62,874 bases of DNA from Acidobacteriota bacterium (GTDB lineage: Bacteria > Acidobacteriota > Terriglobia > Terriglobales > SCQP01). Below are positions 51,722 through 60,633 of this stretch, piece by piece; positions within the stretch are counted from its first letter, which is position 1, and each line of letters begins with the position of its first letter. The stretch lies in contig DAHUYO010000012.1 of NCBI GenBank assembly GCA_027315185.1, positions 1 to 62,874 on the forward strand, given 5' to 3'. The translations under genes were made by a program, and so were the position numbers. Below the pieces are notes generated by a model. The model saw nothing but the letters and a program-made list of their open reading frames with translations, was not told the origin of the DNA and made no database searches.

Positions 51722-53488
51722 ATGAGGAGATTGGTTCTCGCCGCCGTGGCCGCGGCCCTGGCCGCCGCCGCGTTATGGCCTCGCACCGCACCTGACGCCG
51801 CCGCCAGGCCGCCCCGGGCCTCCGTCCCGGCGCACGCCCGGCGCCGGCGGAAACCGCTGCGCTGGTGGCAGCACGCGGTGATTTATGAGGTCTATCCGCG
51901 CAGCTTCAAGGACTCCGACGGCAACGGCATCGGCGACCTCAACGGCATTCGCAGCAAGCTGGGCTATTTGCATTGGCTCGGCGTCAACGCCATTTGGCTG
52001 ACCCCGATCTATCCCTCCGGCGGCGTGGATGGCGGCTACGACATCATCCACTACAAACAGATCGCTCCGGTCTACGGCACCATGGCTGACTTCCACCGCC
52101 TGGTCGCCGCCGCCCATCGCGACCATATCCATGTCTTCATGGATCTGGTCCTGGCGCACACCTCGAATCAAAACCCCTGGTTTGTCGCCTCGCGCCGCTC
52201 CCGCACCGGCCCCTACGCCAATTTCTATATTTGGCGGGACGGCCATAACGGCGGACCGCCGAACAATTGGACCTCGCTTTTCGGCGGCTCCGCCTGGCGG
52301 TACGATCCTCTGCGCCGCCAGTATCACTACCACTACTATTACCGCCAGCAGCCCGATCTGAATTGGCGCAATCCGGCCGTCCGCAGCGCCATGTTCGCCC
52401 GTGCCCGCTTCTGGATGCGCCAGGGAGTGGCCGGTTTTCGCTTGGATTCGGTCGGCACCCTGCTGGTGGACCCGCGCTTTCCCAACAACCCGCCCGGCGC
52501 CATGCGCACCGGCGATTTCCCGCTGCCCCAGCAGCATCACAAATACAACTACAACCAACCCGGCGTGCACCGCATTCTGCAAGCCCTCCGCCGCGTCGTC
52601 GCCCCCTACCACGGCCTGCTGATCGGCGAGACCGTGGGAAAAACCGCCGCCCAGATCTCGCGCTTCTACGGCACGCCCCGGCATCCTGAAATCCAACTAC
52701 CCTTCAATTTCCTTTTCGCCGACGTCAACCGCCTTTCCGCACCCGCCTTCCGCCGCCAGATCGCCGCTTGGACCCACAACCCCGCCCACGGGACACCGGT
52801 GTGGTTCTTCGACAACCATGACCAGCCGCGCGAGGTGCAGCGCTACGGCCATGGCCGCGATAACACCTCCCCGGAAAACGCCAAAATCGCGCGCCTGCTG
52901 CCGACCCTGCTCTTCACCCTGCGCGGCGCCGTGATCCTCTACTACGGCCAGGCCATCGGCATGACCACGACCCCGCCCAAGAAGCGCAGCGACGTGGTGG
53001 ATCCAATGGGCAAGCGGTTTTGGCCGGTCTTCAAGGGCCGGGACGGTGAGCGCACGCCCATGCAATGGACCCCTGGCCCGGATGCCGGCTTCAGCCCGCC
53101 GGGAACCCCAGCCAAGCCTTGGCTGCCGATTCCGCCCAGCTATAAGCGCTTCAATGTCGCCACGGAGCGCGCACAGCCCCATTCCCTGCTGCGCTACTAC
53201 CGGCGGCTGATCGCCTTGAAGCGGCAGGACCCCGCCCTGCGGCGTGGCGCTTGGATCGCTATCCACCGCCGTGATCCGGCGGTCCTTTCCTATCTCCGCC
53301 GCTGGCGTGGGGAGACCGTGCTGGTGGCGATCAACATGTCCAACCGCCGCCAGGTGGAAAACTATCATCTCGGCGGTAAGGGCGCCGTGGTCCTCGCCGA
53401 CAGCTTGCGCGCTGAACCTGCGCAGCTGCGCCTAGGCCGCGTCGTGTTGCCGCCGTACGAAGCCGTCGTCGCCCGCCTCGTCCCCTGA
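51722..53488 (+). CDS. Secreted GH13 alpha-glucosidase/amylase-type hydrolase
   Basis: 588 residues with a signal peptide (LVLAAVAAALAAAALWP). Catalytic set of family GH13: nucleophile Asp242 (GFRLDSV), acid/base Glu303 (LLIGET), stabiliser Asp367 (FFDNHDQPR). YEVYPRSFKDSDGNGIGDLNGI is typical of oligo-1,6-glucosidase/trehalose-synthase-like members. In region I the usual DxxxNH reads DLVLAHTS, with Ala for Asn. Probably periplasmic or extracellular starch/oligosaccharide breakdown; converges with a sugar-porter gene. Confidence 0.92.
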   Translation: MRRLVLAAVAAALAAAALWPRTAPDAAARPPRASVPAHARRRRKPLRWWQHAVIYEVYPRSFKDSDGNGIGDLNGIRSKLGYLHWLGVNAIWLTPIYPSGGVDGGYDIIHYKQIAPVYGTMADFHRLVAAAHRDHIHVFMDLVLAHTSNQNPWFVASRRSRTGPYANFYIWRDGHNGGPPNNWTSLFGGSAWRYDPLRRQYHYHYYYRQQPDLNWRNPAVRSAMFARARFWMRQGVAGFRLDSVGTLLVDPRFPNNPPGAMRTGDFPLPQQHHKYNYNQPGVHRILQALRRVVAPYHGLLIGETVGKTAAQISRFYGTPRHPEIQLPFNFLFADVNRLSAPAFRRQIAAWTHNPAHGTPVWFFDNHDQPREVQRYGHGRDNTSPENAKIARLLPTLLFTLRGAVILYYGQAIGMTTTPPKKRSDVVDPMGKRFWPVFKGRDGERTPMQWTPGPDAGFSPPGTPAKPWLPIPPSYKRFNVATERAQPHSLLRYYRRLIALKRQDPALRRGAWIAIHRRDPAVLSYLRRWRGETVLVAINMSNRRQVENYHLGGKGAVVLADSLRAEPAQLRLGRVVLPPYEAVVARLVP

Positions 53489-53629
53489 GCCGCACCGCGG
53501 AAAACGCCGCACGCGGCGCCGCCCGCCTCAGCGCCGCCGCAGGCGGCGCAGCCCGCGTGGTCACGCGCGAAGAGGGGATTCTCGAAAGGCCGGCAGCACG
53601 CCGGCGCTTCGACTGCCGCAGCCCGTGGC

Positions 53630-55420
53630 CTATGCCGGGCTCTTGACGCCCTCCGCCGGCTTGTGGCCCTGAAAGAACTCCTCGATTTCTTCCAGGCGCT
53701 TGCCCTTCGTTTCCGGCAGCCACAGCCAGGCCACAAGAAAATAGATCACGGTAAACCCGGCGAACATGAAAAACACCGTCGAGTAGCCGTACTCGCCGAC
53801 CATGGGCAAAAAGACCGCCGCCAGCGTGGTGGACACGGCTTCGTTCAGCAGCAGCGCGATGCTCATGCCCTGGGAGCGGATCCGCGTCGGCATCATCTCC
53901 GACAGCACCACCCATACCACGCACCCGGGACCGATGGCGAAACAAGCCATGAAGAAAAACAGGCTGAGGGCCGCGATCCAGCCGTTGCTCTCTGGCGGCA
54001 GCGGCGTCAGCGTGGCCTGCCGAATCACCAGCGGTGCTTGCCGCGCCTGCCCGAGGTTGCTAAAGGGATCGCTGAAAAACGCCACCACGCCGTTGGCCGG
54101 CAGGGAATCCTTGCGCGTGATCACCACCGGCTTGGACGCCGAATCGCTGCGCAGAACCGGCGTCGCGAACTGGAAACCGCCATAGGCGTAGATCACCGAC
54201 AAGGACGCCGGCCGTCCGGCGAACCGCCTCGCCTGCGCCGGGGTCATCCCCGCCAGCAGCTGCTGCTCCAGCGCCGGCGTGAACTGCAACTGGAGCCCTT
54301 GCCGCGGCGTCACCATTTGCCGCACCGCCGCAACCACGCTCACCGTCTGGCGCTCATTGCGCAGGAACAAAATGCCCGTCCACGCCAGCGACAGCACCAC
54401 GCCCGCGGTCCCCAAGGTCAGCAGGAACTTCCGCCCGCGCTTGTCCACCAGCATCATGCCCACCGCCGTTGTCAAGAAGTTCACGAGCGTGAACAGGATG
54501 TAGCCCCAATGCGCCTGCACGTCGGAGAGTCCGCTTTGGATCAGGATGTTGGTGTTGTAGCCGATGATGGAGTTGACGCCTGTCGCGGTGTTCAGCGAGA
54601 GCACCACGCAGGTCAGCAGGAAGGGAATCACGTACTTCCGCTGCAACAGGCTGTCGCCGCGCTGGCCGCGCCGGGCGCCATCGGCCGCCGCGGCGGCCTC
54701 GATCTCTGCCATCTCGATCTGCGCCGCTTCTGGCGTGCGCGAACGTCGCAGCGCCGCTTTCGCCGCCTCGCGCCGGCCCTTCTTGTAAAGCCAGCGAGGC
54801 GATTCGCTGATGCCGAATCCACCCAACAGATACAGCAAACCCGGCGGCAGGCTGACCCAGAAAATGCTCCGCCACGCCTGGTCCTTGAACGCGAACAGCA
54901 GCTTGGGGTTCCCCAATTTGGCCACGTCCGCCACGCGCAGGCTGAAGTACATGCCCGCCCCGGCCGCAGCCACGATGCCCAGCGTCAGCAGCCATTGGAA
55001 TGTCGCCGTGCCTCGCCCCCGGGTCGCCGCCGGCAGGCACTCGGCCAAATACAGCGGCACCACCACGCCAATCAGGCCGGCGCTGACACCCTGGCACAAC
55101 CGCCCCAGCACCAGCGGCCCATAGCCATGGGCCAGGGCGATCATCGGGATGCTGATGACGAAGATCGCGCCGCTGGCGATCATCAGCCCCCGCCGTCCCA
55201 TCCAATCCGCCAGCCAGCCGGCGAACAGCGTGGAGATGGTGCCGCCCAGCAGCACCGCCGCCACCACCACCGACAGCTGTTCCGCGTTTAGGCCCGAAGT
55301 CGCCTGCAAGTAGGGCAGGGCGCTGGCGATGATGCCCACATCCACGCCATACAGCAGGCCACCCAGCCCGGCCACCAGCAGCAAGAAGCGGTTGTATCGC
55401 CGCAATCGCGCGTCGCTCAT
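53630..55420 (-). CDS. MFS sugar-porter transporter
   Basis: 596 residues from the ATG at 55420; 12 helices. Sugar porter signatures: ADWMGRRG, LGRLCQGVSAGLIGVVVPLYLAE, ESPRWLYKKGR, and final PETKGKRLEEIEEFF. An unusually large insert of about 130 residues (around 350-480, NERQTVSVVAAVRQMVTPRQGL to LPPESNG) sits between helices 9 and 10, probably periplasmic. Likely imports the sugars released by the neighbouring GH13 enzyme. Confidence 0.9.
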   Translation of the reverse strand: MSDARLRRYNRFLLLVAGLGGLLYGVDVGIIASALPYLQATSGLNAEQLSVVVAAVLLGGTISTLFAGWLADWMGRRGLMIASGAIFVISIPMIALAHGYGPLVLGRLCQGVSAGLIGVVVPLYLAECLPAATRGRGTATFQWLLTLGIVAAAGAGMYFSLRVADVAKLGNPKLLFAFKDQAWRSIFWVSLPPGLLYLLGGFGISESPRWLYKKGRREAAKAALRRSRTPEAAQIEMAEIEAAAAADGARRGQRGDSLLQRKYVIPFLLTCVVLSLNTATGVNSIIGYNTNILIQSGLSDVQAHWGYILFTLVNFLTTAVGMMLVDKRGRKFLLTLGTAGVVLSLAWTGILFLRNERQTVSVVAAVRQMVTPRQGLQLQFTPALEQQLLAGMTPAQARRFAGRPASLSVIYAYGGFQFATPVLRSDSASKPVVITRKDSLPANGVVAFFSDPFSNLGQARQAPLVIRQATLTPLPPESNGWIAALSLFFFMACFAIGPGCVVWVVLSEMMPTRIRSQGMSIALLLNEAVSTTLAAVFLPMVGEYGYSTVFFMFAGFTVIYFLVAWLWLPETKGKRLEEIEEFFQGHKPAEGVKSPA

Positions 55421-55448
55421 TCGCACCCAAGATACCATCCCCGGCGCC

Positions 55449-55514
55449 GGCAGGCTAAAGCCCGCGGCCGCTGATCGTCCCCGGACGCGACAGGCTAAAG
55501 CCTGTTCCACAAAA
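55449..55514. repeat. Palindromic interspersed repeat (GGCTnAAGCC family)
   Basis: Two CAGGCTAAAGCC cores (55451 and 55491) around GCTGATCGTCCCCGG, ending CCTGTTCCACAAAA. Shares its middle segment with the copy at 55611-55720. It lies just upstream of the transporter start. Confidence 0.85.
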
Positions 55515-55610
55515 CCCCAGCTGCCAGCGCCCGCACAAGTTGGCGCCGGCTGGCGCATGGCGGCGCCGGTGGCCGTCCGGTGGATTCTGCGTGGTGGAAC
55601 CGGCCGTGGT

Positions 55611-55720
55611 GGAACCGGCTTTAGCCGGTGTGCCGCGGGCTTCAGTCCGCGGTCGCTGATCGTCCCCGAGAGGGGCGGGCTAAAGCCTGCCCGCACACAG
55701 GCTGAAGCCTGTTCCACAAA
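55611..55720. repeat. Palindromic interspersed repeat, composite copy
   Basis: Contains CCGGCTTTAGCCGG, CCGCGGGCTTCAGTCCGCGG, GCGGGCTAAAGCCTGC and CAGGCTGAAGCCTG in sequence, with GCTGATCGTCCCCG between them and TTCCACAAAA at the end. The largest cluster of this element in the window; it lies in the 420-base gap between the transporter and pilin genes, which holds no other gene. Confidence 0.85.
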
Positions 55721-55776
55721 ATGCCGGCGGTTCCACGCAGGGCCGCGGCCAAGACGGGGGGCAGCGGGCGGGCGCC

Positions 55777-55816
55777 AAAAAAGCCGCGGCGCCCAGCCAT
55801 AAGCAGGGCGCCGCGG
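55777..55816 (-). terminator. Intrinsic terminator of the pilin-like gene
   Basis: Minus strand: CCGCGGCGCCC (55806-55816), 11-base loop, GGGCGCCGCGG (55784-55794), then CTTTTTT. A perfect 11-base stem with a U-tract, 27 bases after the pilin stop. Confidence 0.93.
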
Positions 55817-55842
55817 GATGAAGGGACAGATTGCGGCCGGGC

Positions 55843-56349
55843 CTAGCCAGCGGCGTTGGTGCCGATCGGCGGGCTGGTGACCAACGCCGCCGAGCCGTCG
55901 TTCCAGCGGATCACGTCGCTGTCGTCGGTAAAGAAGTGGCGATTGCCGGAGGCCGTGCTGCTGGGGTCGATGGTCATGGTGAAGCTGTCGTTGAGCCCGC
56001 CGGTGCCCGCGGTCGGAGTGTAGGTAAACACGTAACCCTGGAAGGGCGTCGTCGCGGCGTCAGCCAGGGTGTTATCCACCAGCTCCGCCCCGGTTGCGGT
56101 CGGCGCCGTGCCAGCGGCACCGCCCAGATCGGTGAGCGCAGCCGGGTATTGGTTGTACTGCGACTGGTACGCCGTCAGCGCCTGCAACAGCGATTTGGTG
56201 TTGGCCACGGCGGCCGTGGCGTTGGCGGTTTGCTTCACGGTCAAGAGCTTGGGGATCGCGATGGCGGCGAGGATTAGGATGATCGTCACCACGATCAGCA
56301 GCTCAATCAGCGAGAAGCCTTGAGTGCGCGTTTTGCGGTTCAACTTCAT
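55843..56349 (-). CDS. Type IV pilin-like protein
   Basis: 168 residues from the ATG at 56349 with AAGGAG about 10 bases upstream. Prepilin leader ending in G, then FSLIELLIVVTIILILAAIAIPKLL with Glu5, so it is cut and methylated by a prepilin peptidase. The globular part contains TAAVANTKSLLQALTAYQSQYNQYPAALTDLGG and a beta end (GNRHFFTDDSDVIRWNDGSAAL) as in PilA/PilE or GspG-like pseudopilins. No assembly genes nearby. Strong terminator follows. Confidence 0.93.
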   Translation of the reverse strand: MKLNRKTRTQGFSLIELLIVVTIILILAAIAIPKLLTVKQTANATAAVANTKSLLQALTAYQSQYNQYPAALTDLGGAAGTAPTATGAELVDNTLADAATTPFQGYVFTYTPTAGTGGLNDSFTMTIDPSSTASGNRHFFTDDSDVIRWNDGSAALVTSPPIGTNAAG

Positions 56350-56795
56350 TGCCAAAATCTCCTTGAAAGACTGTCCTGTTCCCCGCGCCGGCCCCAGTTC
56401 CCATCCCGTGCCGCCGGGTGACGTCTTTCCTACGTGCAACCCAGCCGCCAAACCGGTCGCGCCGGGGCTCGGGACAGGGCAATCTTTGCCCACCACCCGC
56501 TTTTCTGTAAGTTAGCAGATCCCCCATCCCCCGGCGACCTGTCCTTGCGGCCAGGCAGCGCCGTCGTGCGCCGCCCCCGAGCGGCCCCATCCCGCCCGTT
56601 CGGGTGACCATTGGCGGCTAGGGTACGCCACGTTCGGGCAGGGGGCGCCAGGAGCGCCCCGGGGGCGCCGGCATCCTGCCGGCTTTTCCAGGACCGCCAG
56701 CATCTTGCCGGCTTCTCCGAGAGCGCCGGCATCTTGCCGGCATTCCCCGCCAATGGGGTCTTGCGCGCCATGCCCTCCCGAAGAATCATTCCCCC
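56350..56795. other. Intergenic region upstream of pilin and RAYT genes
   Basis: About 445 bases. The part nearest the pilin gene is its leader (a small GGGCAA...TTGCCC stem is present on the minus strand, no riboswitch recognised). The part nearest the RAYT gene holds the REP units at 56664-56741. Confidence 0.6.
56664..56741 (+). repeat. Three REP units upstream of RAYT gene
   Basis: Three tandem copies of CGCCGGCATCYTGCCGGC (56666-56683, 56695-56712 with one change, 56724-56741) at an exact 29-base period. Each is an imperfect palindrome after a G-rich GGAG-like tetramer, the classical REP design. Confidence 0.9.
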
Positions 56796-57425
56796 GTGCC
56801 CACCGGCTGGTATTCCCGCGGCTATCTCCCGCACTTTGACAGCGGACCGATCCCGCAGGCCGTCAGCTTTCGCCTCGCAGGCTCGCTGCCAGCGGAGCTG
56901 ATCGCCAACTGGCGCAAGCAGGCCGCCATCGCCCATCCCGCAAATCAGGCCGTTTGGTTGCACCGCTTGGCGGAAGCGGAGCTGGACCGCTGCCGCCACG
57001 CCGCGCTGTGCGATCCCACGTTCGCCGCCGCCGTAAGTGGCGCCCTGCTTTATTTCCACCCGTGCCGGTACACGCTGCACACCTGGGTGGTGATGCCCAA
57101 CCACCTCCACGTCCTGCTCACCCCAGCACCCGGGTATTCCCTAGCGGCGATTGTGCACTCCTGGAAGTCATTCACAGCCAAACACCCGGCGGCGCCACGC
57201 CCCTGCTGGCAGCGGGAGTATTTCGACCGCTTTATGTGCGAGGCGCGGCATTTCGCGGCCCAGGCCCGCTACATCGAGCGCAACCCGGTGAAAGCGGGAG
57301 TGTGCGCGCGGCCTGAAGATTGGCCCTGGAGCAGCGCGTCCGCCCGCGTGCCAGGAGCATGCCGACAGGATGCCGGCGCTCCCACCGGCAAACCACTCTG
57401 GCGGCAGCCCGTGCGGCTGGCGTAG
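56796..57425 (+). CDS. REP-associated tyrosine transposase (RAYT, IS200/Y1-like)
   Basis: 209 residues, GTG start. HUH nuclease motif in VVMPNHLHVLL, catalytic Tyr region in CWQREYFDRFMCEARHF and the family end YIERNPVKAGVC...WPWSSA. Such single-copy transposases mobilise or maintain REP elements rather than themselves. REP units lie on both sides in opposite orientation, and the C-terminal codons (ACRQDAGAP) are themselves part of a REP. Confidence 0.93.
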   Translation: MPTGWYSRGYLPHFDSGPIPQAVSFRLAGSLPAELIANWRKQAAIAHPANQAVWLHRLAEAELDRCRHAALCDPTFAAAVSGALLYFHPCRYTLHTWVVMPNHLHVLLTPAPGYSLAAIVHSWKSFTAKHPAAPRPCWQREYFDRFMCEARHFAAQARYIERNPVKAGVCARPEDWPWSSASARVPGACRQDAGAPTGKPLWRQPVRLA

Positions 57426-57477
57426 GGGATTCTTCGCGCCGACGGCGCGGAGGGAGCCTGCCGGCAGGATGCCGGCG
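57361..57477 (-). repeat. REP units downstream of RAYT gene, inverted
   Basis: GCCGACAGGATGCCGGCG (57361-57378, inside the RAYT reading frame) and GCCGGCAGGATGCCGGCG (57460-57477) are reverse complements of the upstream unit. Read on the minus strand they start GGAGCGCCGGCATCC. A partial copy follows at about 57484-57497. Confidence 0.88.
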
Positions 57478-57560
57478 CTCCCGGGGCCGGCGCTCCCAGG
57501 AACGCTCCCCGGAGCACTGGCGGGCGGGCGCGGGGCGCACAACTGTTATCCTTATCTCCA

Positions 57561-58778
57561 ATGCCGCCACCGCAAAAGCCGGACAATGCTTCCGCGGCAT
57601 CGGAGCCATCCGCCGGCGATCGGCTGGACGTCCGTTCCCGTCGCGACCTGCTCCGCTTGATTGAGCAGAATTATCTCGCCGAGCAGGAGGACGCAGCCCT
57701 CTACCGGCAAATGGCGGCGCAGGAAACCGACCCCCACCGCAGGGAACTGCTGGAGCGGTTGGCCGCGAGCGAGGAGCGCCATGCCGCCCGCTGGGCGGAA
57801 AAGCTGCGCCAGTTCGCCGGGCCCGGGGCTCAGCCGCCACAAATGGGCGCGGCCAGCCGCTGGCGCCTGCGCCTGCTGGGCTGGATGGGCAACACCGCCG
57901 CCATCCGCCGCCGCGAAACCGGGGAGGTCTCCACCGCCGAGCGCTACCGCCAGATGGAGCAGCGGTTCGGGCCCGAAGCCGGCGATATCCTGGGCGAAAT
58001 CGAGGCCGAGGAGCGCTCCCATGCCCGCAAGCTCCGCACCCTAGCCCAAACCGAGGGGCCGGCGCATGCTCTCTCCTTCGCCATGGGCCGTGAGCATTGG
58101 CACCGCCATGAGCACACCTGGCTCAGCGACGCCATCTATGGCGCCAATGACGGCCTGGGCGCGGTCTTCGGCATCGTCGCCGGCGTCGCCGGCTATACCC
58201 AAACCAGCCGCTACGTGCTCGTCAGCGGCATCGCCGGCATGATCGCCAGCGCCCTGTCCATGGGCGCCGGCGCCTATTTGGCCGCCAAGAGCGACCGCGA
58301 GCTCTACGACGCCGAAATCCACCGTGAAGCCCGCGAGATCGCCGAATCGCCCGCCGAGGAACGCGAGGAACTCCAGCTCTTTTATCAGCTCAAGGGATTC
58401 AGCGAAGCCGAAGCCACCACCTTGGTCGCGCGCTTGGAGCAGGACCCCAAACAGTTCCTCCAGAGCATGGCCTCCGAAGAGTTGGGCCTGGCCACGCCGC
58501 CGACCCGCCGTCCCGGCCCCGCCGCCTGGTCAGCGGGACTCTCGACCGCCCTCGGCGCCGTGATCCCGGTGATCCCCTTCTTTTTTCTCGGCGGGCTGAC
58601 CGCGGTCGTCGTCGCCTTCATTATCAGCTTGGCGGCGCATTTCGGCGTCGGCGCCGCCAAAACCCTGTTCACCAACCGACCCTGGTTCTGGGCGGGAGCG
58701 GAAATGACCCTGATCGGCGTGCTGGAAGCGGTCGTCACTTTCGGCGTCGGCCACTTGGCTTCGCTCTATCTGCATTAG
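57561..58778 (+). CDS. MbfA-like iron exporter: ferritin-like domain plus VIT1/CCC1 membrane domain
   Basis: 405 residues. N-terminal di-iron rubrerythrin/ferritin-like part (NYLAEQEDAALYRQMA, AASEERHAARWAEKL, EIEAEERSHARKL) with the expected E/ExxH ligands, and a C-terminal VIT domain (YGANDGLGAVFGIVAGVAGYT, AGMIASALSMGAGAYLAAKSD, GGLTAVVVAFIISL). This is the design of membrane-bound ferritin A, which exports iron and protects against peroxide. Confidence 0.92.
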   Translation: MPPPQKPDNASAASEPSAGDRLDVRSRRDLLRLIEQNYLAEQEDAALYRQMAAQETDPHRRELLERLAASEERHAARWAEKLRQFAGPGAQPPQMGAASRWRLRLLGWMGNTAAIRRRETGEVSTAERYRQMEQRFGPEAGDILGEIEAEERSHARKLRTLAQTEGPAHALSFAMGREHWHRHEHTWLSDAIYGANDGLGAVFGIVAGVAGYTQTSRYVLVSGIAGMIASALSMGAGAYLAAKSDRELYDAEIHREAREIAESPAEEREELQLFYQLKGFSEAEATTLVARLEQDPKQFLQSMASEELGLATPPTRRPGPAAWSAGLSTALGAVIPVIPFFFLGGLTAVVVAFIISLAAHFGVGAAKTLFTNRPWFWAGAEMTLIGVLEAVVTFGVGHLASLYLH

Positions 58779-58837
58779 GCAATTAGGCAGCGGTCACCGC
58801 CAGCCGTGGCCGTTTGGGTGCAGAATAGAGCCGAGTT

Positions 58838-60544
58838 ATGCGCCGTCTTGCCAGCGTCTGCTTGGCGCTCAGTCTGTTTCCTCCTGCCCTGGCCGCGCAG
58901 TCGCCGGCCCCGGCCCAGTTCCGTGTCACCTCCCGGCTCGTCGCCGTCCCGGTCACCGTGCGCAACCGCCACGGACAGTTCGTACCGGGTCTGCGGCGGA
59001 AGGATTTCCAGCTGCGCGTGGATGGCCACCAGATGCCCGTCGTGGCCATGGACGGGCCGGGACGCGGTTCATCCACGGTGGCCGCGCAACTGGACCGATG
59101 GCCGTCGTTTCTGCCCCGCAATGGCATCAATAACCGCCCCCGCTCCACGATTCGCAACCACGTGGTGCTCTTGTTCGATGCCCTCGGCATCCCGGTCACG
59201 GTCCTCCCAAGCCTGCGGCGCCAGTTGACGCAATCGCTGGCCGAATTGCCCGCGGGCGTGGACGTCGGCATTTTTCGCATTGGCACTGCCGTGCAGATGG
59301 TCCAGCCATTTACCGCTCGCGGCGGCCGCCTCGCCGCGGTATTGCAGCAAATGCTGTCCACGCCCAAAGCCTTGGCCACGACAATCGGCGGCGTCTCCGC
59401 GGCGGTGGGCAACACGGTCGCGGTTCCCGGCGCGCAGGTGTTGGGAATCCCGCAGGGCGGTGGGCCGCTCAACCAGGCGCTGGCGGCGGCGCTGCGGAGC
59501 TTCCAGCAGGCCCAAGCGAAGATGCTGGGCCCGGGACGGCGCGCGGATTTTTACCAGCGGATCAACACCCTGCGTCTGCTCAGCCAGGTGCTGGCGGGCG
59601 TGCCTGGCCACAAGGAAGTCCTGTGGTTCTCCACCGACCCCAGCGACGCCGTGGGCGGCCCGCCGCGCCGCATCAGTTATTTCCTCGCCGACGCCGAGGC
59701 GCTGTTCAATGCCGCCAACGCCTCCTTGTACATCATCAATCCCACCGGGCTCAGGTGCTTTGCGCTGGGCGCCGGCTTCCCAGCCAGCGGCCCCCAAACG
59801 AGCCCATTGGACACGGCCGCTCTCCGCGGCAGCCAAACCGCTCTGGCCGCCGCCGAAGAAGTGGCGGATAACACCGGCGGCAGCGCCATGGCCCAGCGCA
59901 ACGACATCGGGCATCTGGCACGTCAGGCTCTGGACCGCTTCGCCGACCAATACACGCTGTATTTCTCGCCCCATTTTCCCTATGGGCCGCTCGCCCAATA
60001 CCACCATGTTCAGGTCCGCGTGTTGCGCCCCGGCCTCACGATTCGCTACCGCCATGGCTATCGCCAGCGAGCGAAAAACCTGAAGGGCGCCAACCTCCTC
60101 GCCGCCGACCTGAGCGTCCGCGAATGGTCCACCGCGCCGATGGATTTCCGCGGCCTGCCGCTGGCGTTGATTCCCGGCAAGCGCCGCGGCCCCATCCCGC
60201 CCTATTGGCGGGGCGCCGATCCCCGCCGGCGCATTGACGAACTGCCGTTCACGCTGCTGATCCCCTTGGCTCGGCTGCTCCATCGCACGCCCCATGGCGA
60301 CTATGTGTATGACTTCAGCGTGGTGGTCATGACCACATCGGCCAAAACCGGCAAAACCAGCCGCCTGCCGACCGATCATTTCCGCAGCCATGTCAGCCCT
60401 TTCCAGGAGATCGCCCTCGAGGACACCCCGCTGCACTATCGCGGCCGCTTCGTGCTGCCGGCGCATAGCCCCGCCCTGGCACGGGCGGTGGTCCGCGACA
60501 ATGTCAGCGGCGCGCTCGGCTCCGTCACCCTGGTCATACCCTAG
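58838..60544 (+). CDS. Secreted VWFA-related protein of acidobacterial type
   Basis: 568 residues with signal peptide (LASVCLALSLFPPALAAQ). N-terminal RVTSRLVAVPVTVRNRHGQFVPGLRRKDFQLRVDG is the hallmark of the acidobacterial VWFA-related family; the VWA-like core follows (HVVLLFDALGIPV, VLAGVPGHKEVLWFSTDPSD, ASLYIINPTGL, NTGGSAM, YTLYFSP). The MIDAS motif is degenerate (LFDAL). Function unknown; many paralogues occur per genome in this phylum, so it is a useful taxonomic marker. Confidence 0.92.
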   Translation: MRRLASVCLALSLFPPALAAQSPAPAQFRVTSRLVAVPVTVRNRHGQFVPGLRRKDFQLRVDGHQMPVVAMDGPGRGSSTVAAQLDRWPSFLPRNGINNRPRSTIRNHVVLLFDALGIPVTVLPSLRRQLTQSLAELPAGVDVGIFRIGTAVQMVQPFTARGGRLAAVLQQMLSTPKALATTIGGVSAAVGNTVAVPGAQVLGIPQGGGPLNQALAAALRSFQQAQAKMLGPGRRADFYQRINTLRLLSQVLAGVPGHKEVLWFSTDPSDAVGGPPRRISYFLADAEALFNAANASLYIINPTGLRCFALGAGFPASGPQTSPLDTAALRGSQTALAAAEEVADNTGGSAMAQRNDIGHLARQALDRFADQYTLYFSPHFPYGPLAQYHHVQVRVLRPGLTIRYRHGYRQRAKNLKGANLLAADLSVREWSTAPMDFRGLPLALIPGKRRGPIPPYWRGADPRRRIDELPFTLLIPLARLLHRTPHGDYVYDFSVVVMTTSAKTGKTSRLPTDHFRSHVSPFQEIALEDTPLHYRGRFVLPAHSPALARAVVRDNVSGALGSVTLVIP

Positions 60545-60633
60545 CCGCGGCTCCCAGATCGGTTGGCGCGCCGCGCACGCTCGCGGCGCCGCCCCAGGGC
60601 GCAGCCCGGCCCAGCGTCACCGGCGCACCGCGC

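Noticed and set aside
55421..55717. N-terminal extension of the sugar porter
   Set aside because: The extra residues (LKPAAHRLKPVP and similar) are translated interspersed repeats; the porter starts naturally at 55420.
56350..56500. Possible cyclic di-GMP riboswitch upstream of the pilin gene
   Set aside because: A GGGCAAAGATTGCCC stem is present, but the GEMM core (GGCAAAC ... GACGCAAAGCC) and receptor are missing.
56664..56741. Three units with an exact 29-base period, CRISPR-like
   Set aside because: Units are 18-base imperfect palindromes with spacers of only 11 bases, no cas genes, and they sit beside a RAYT gene with inverted copies on the other side. They are REPs.
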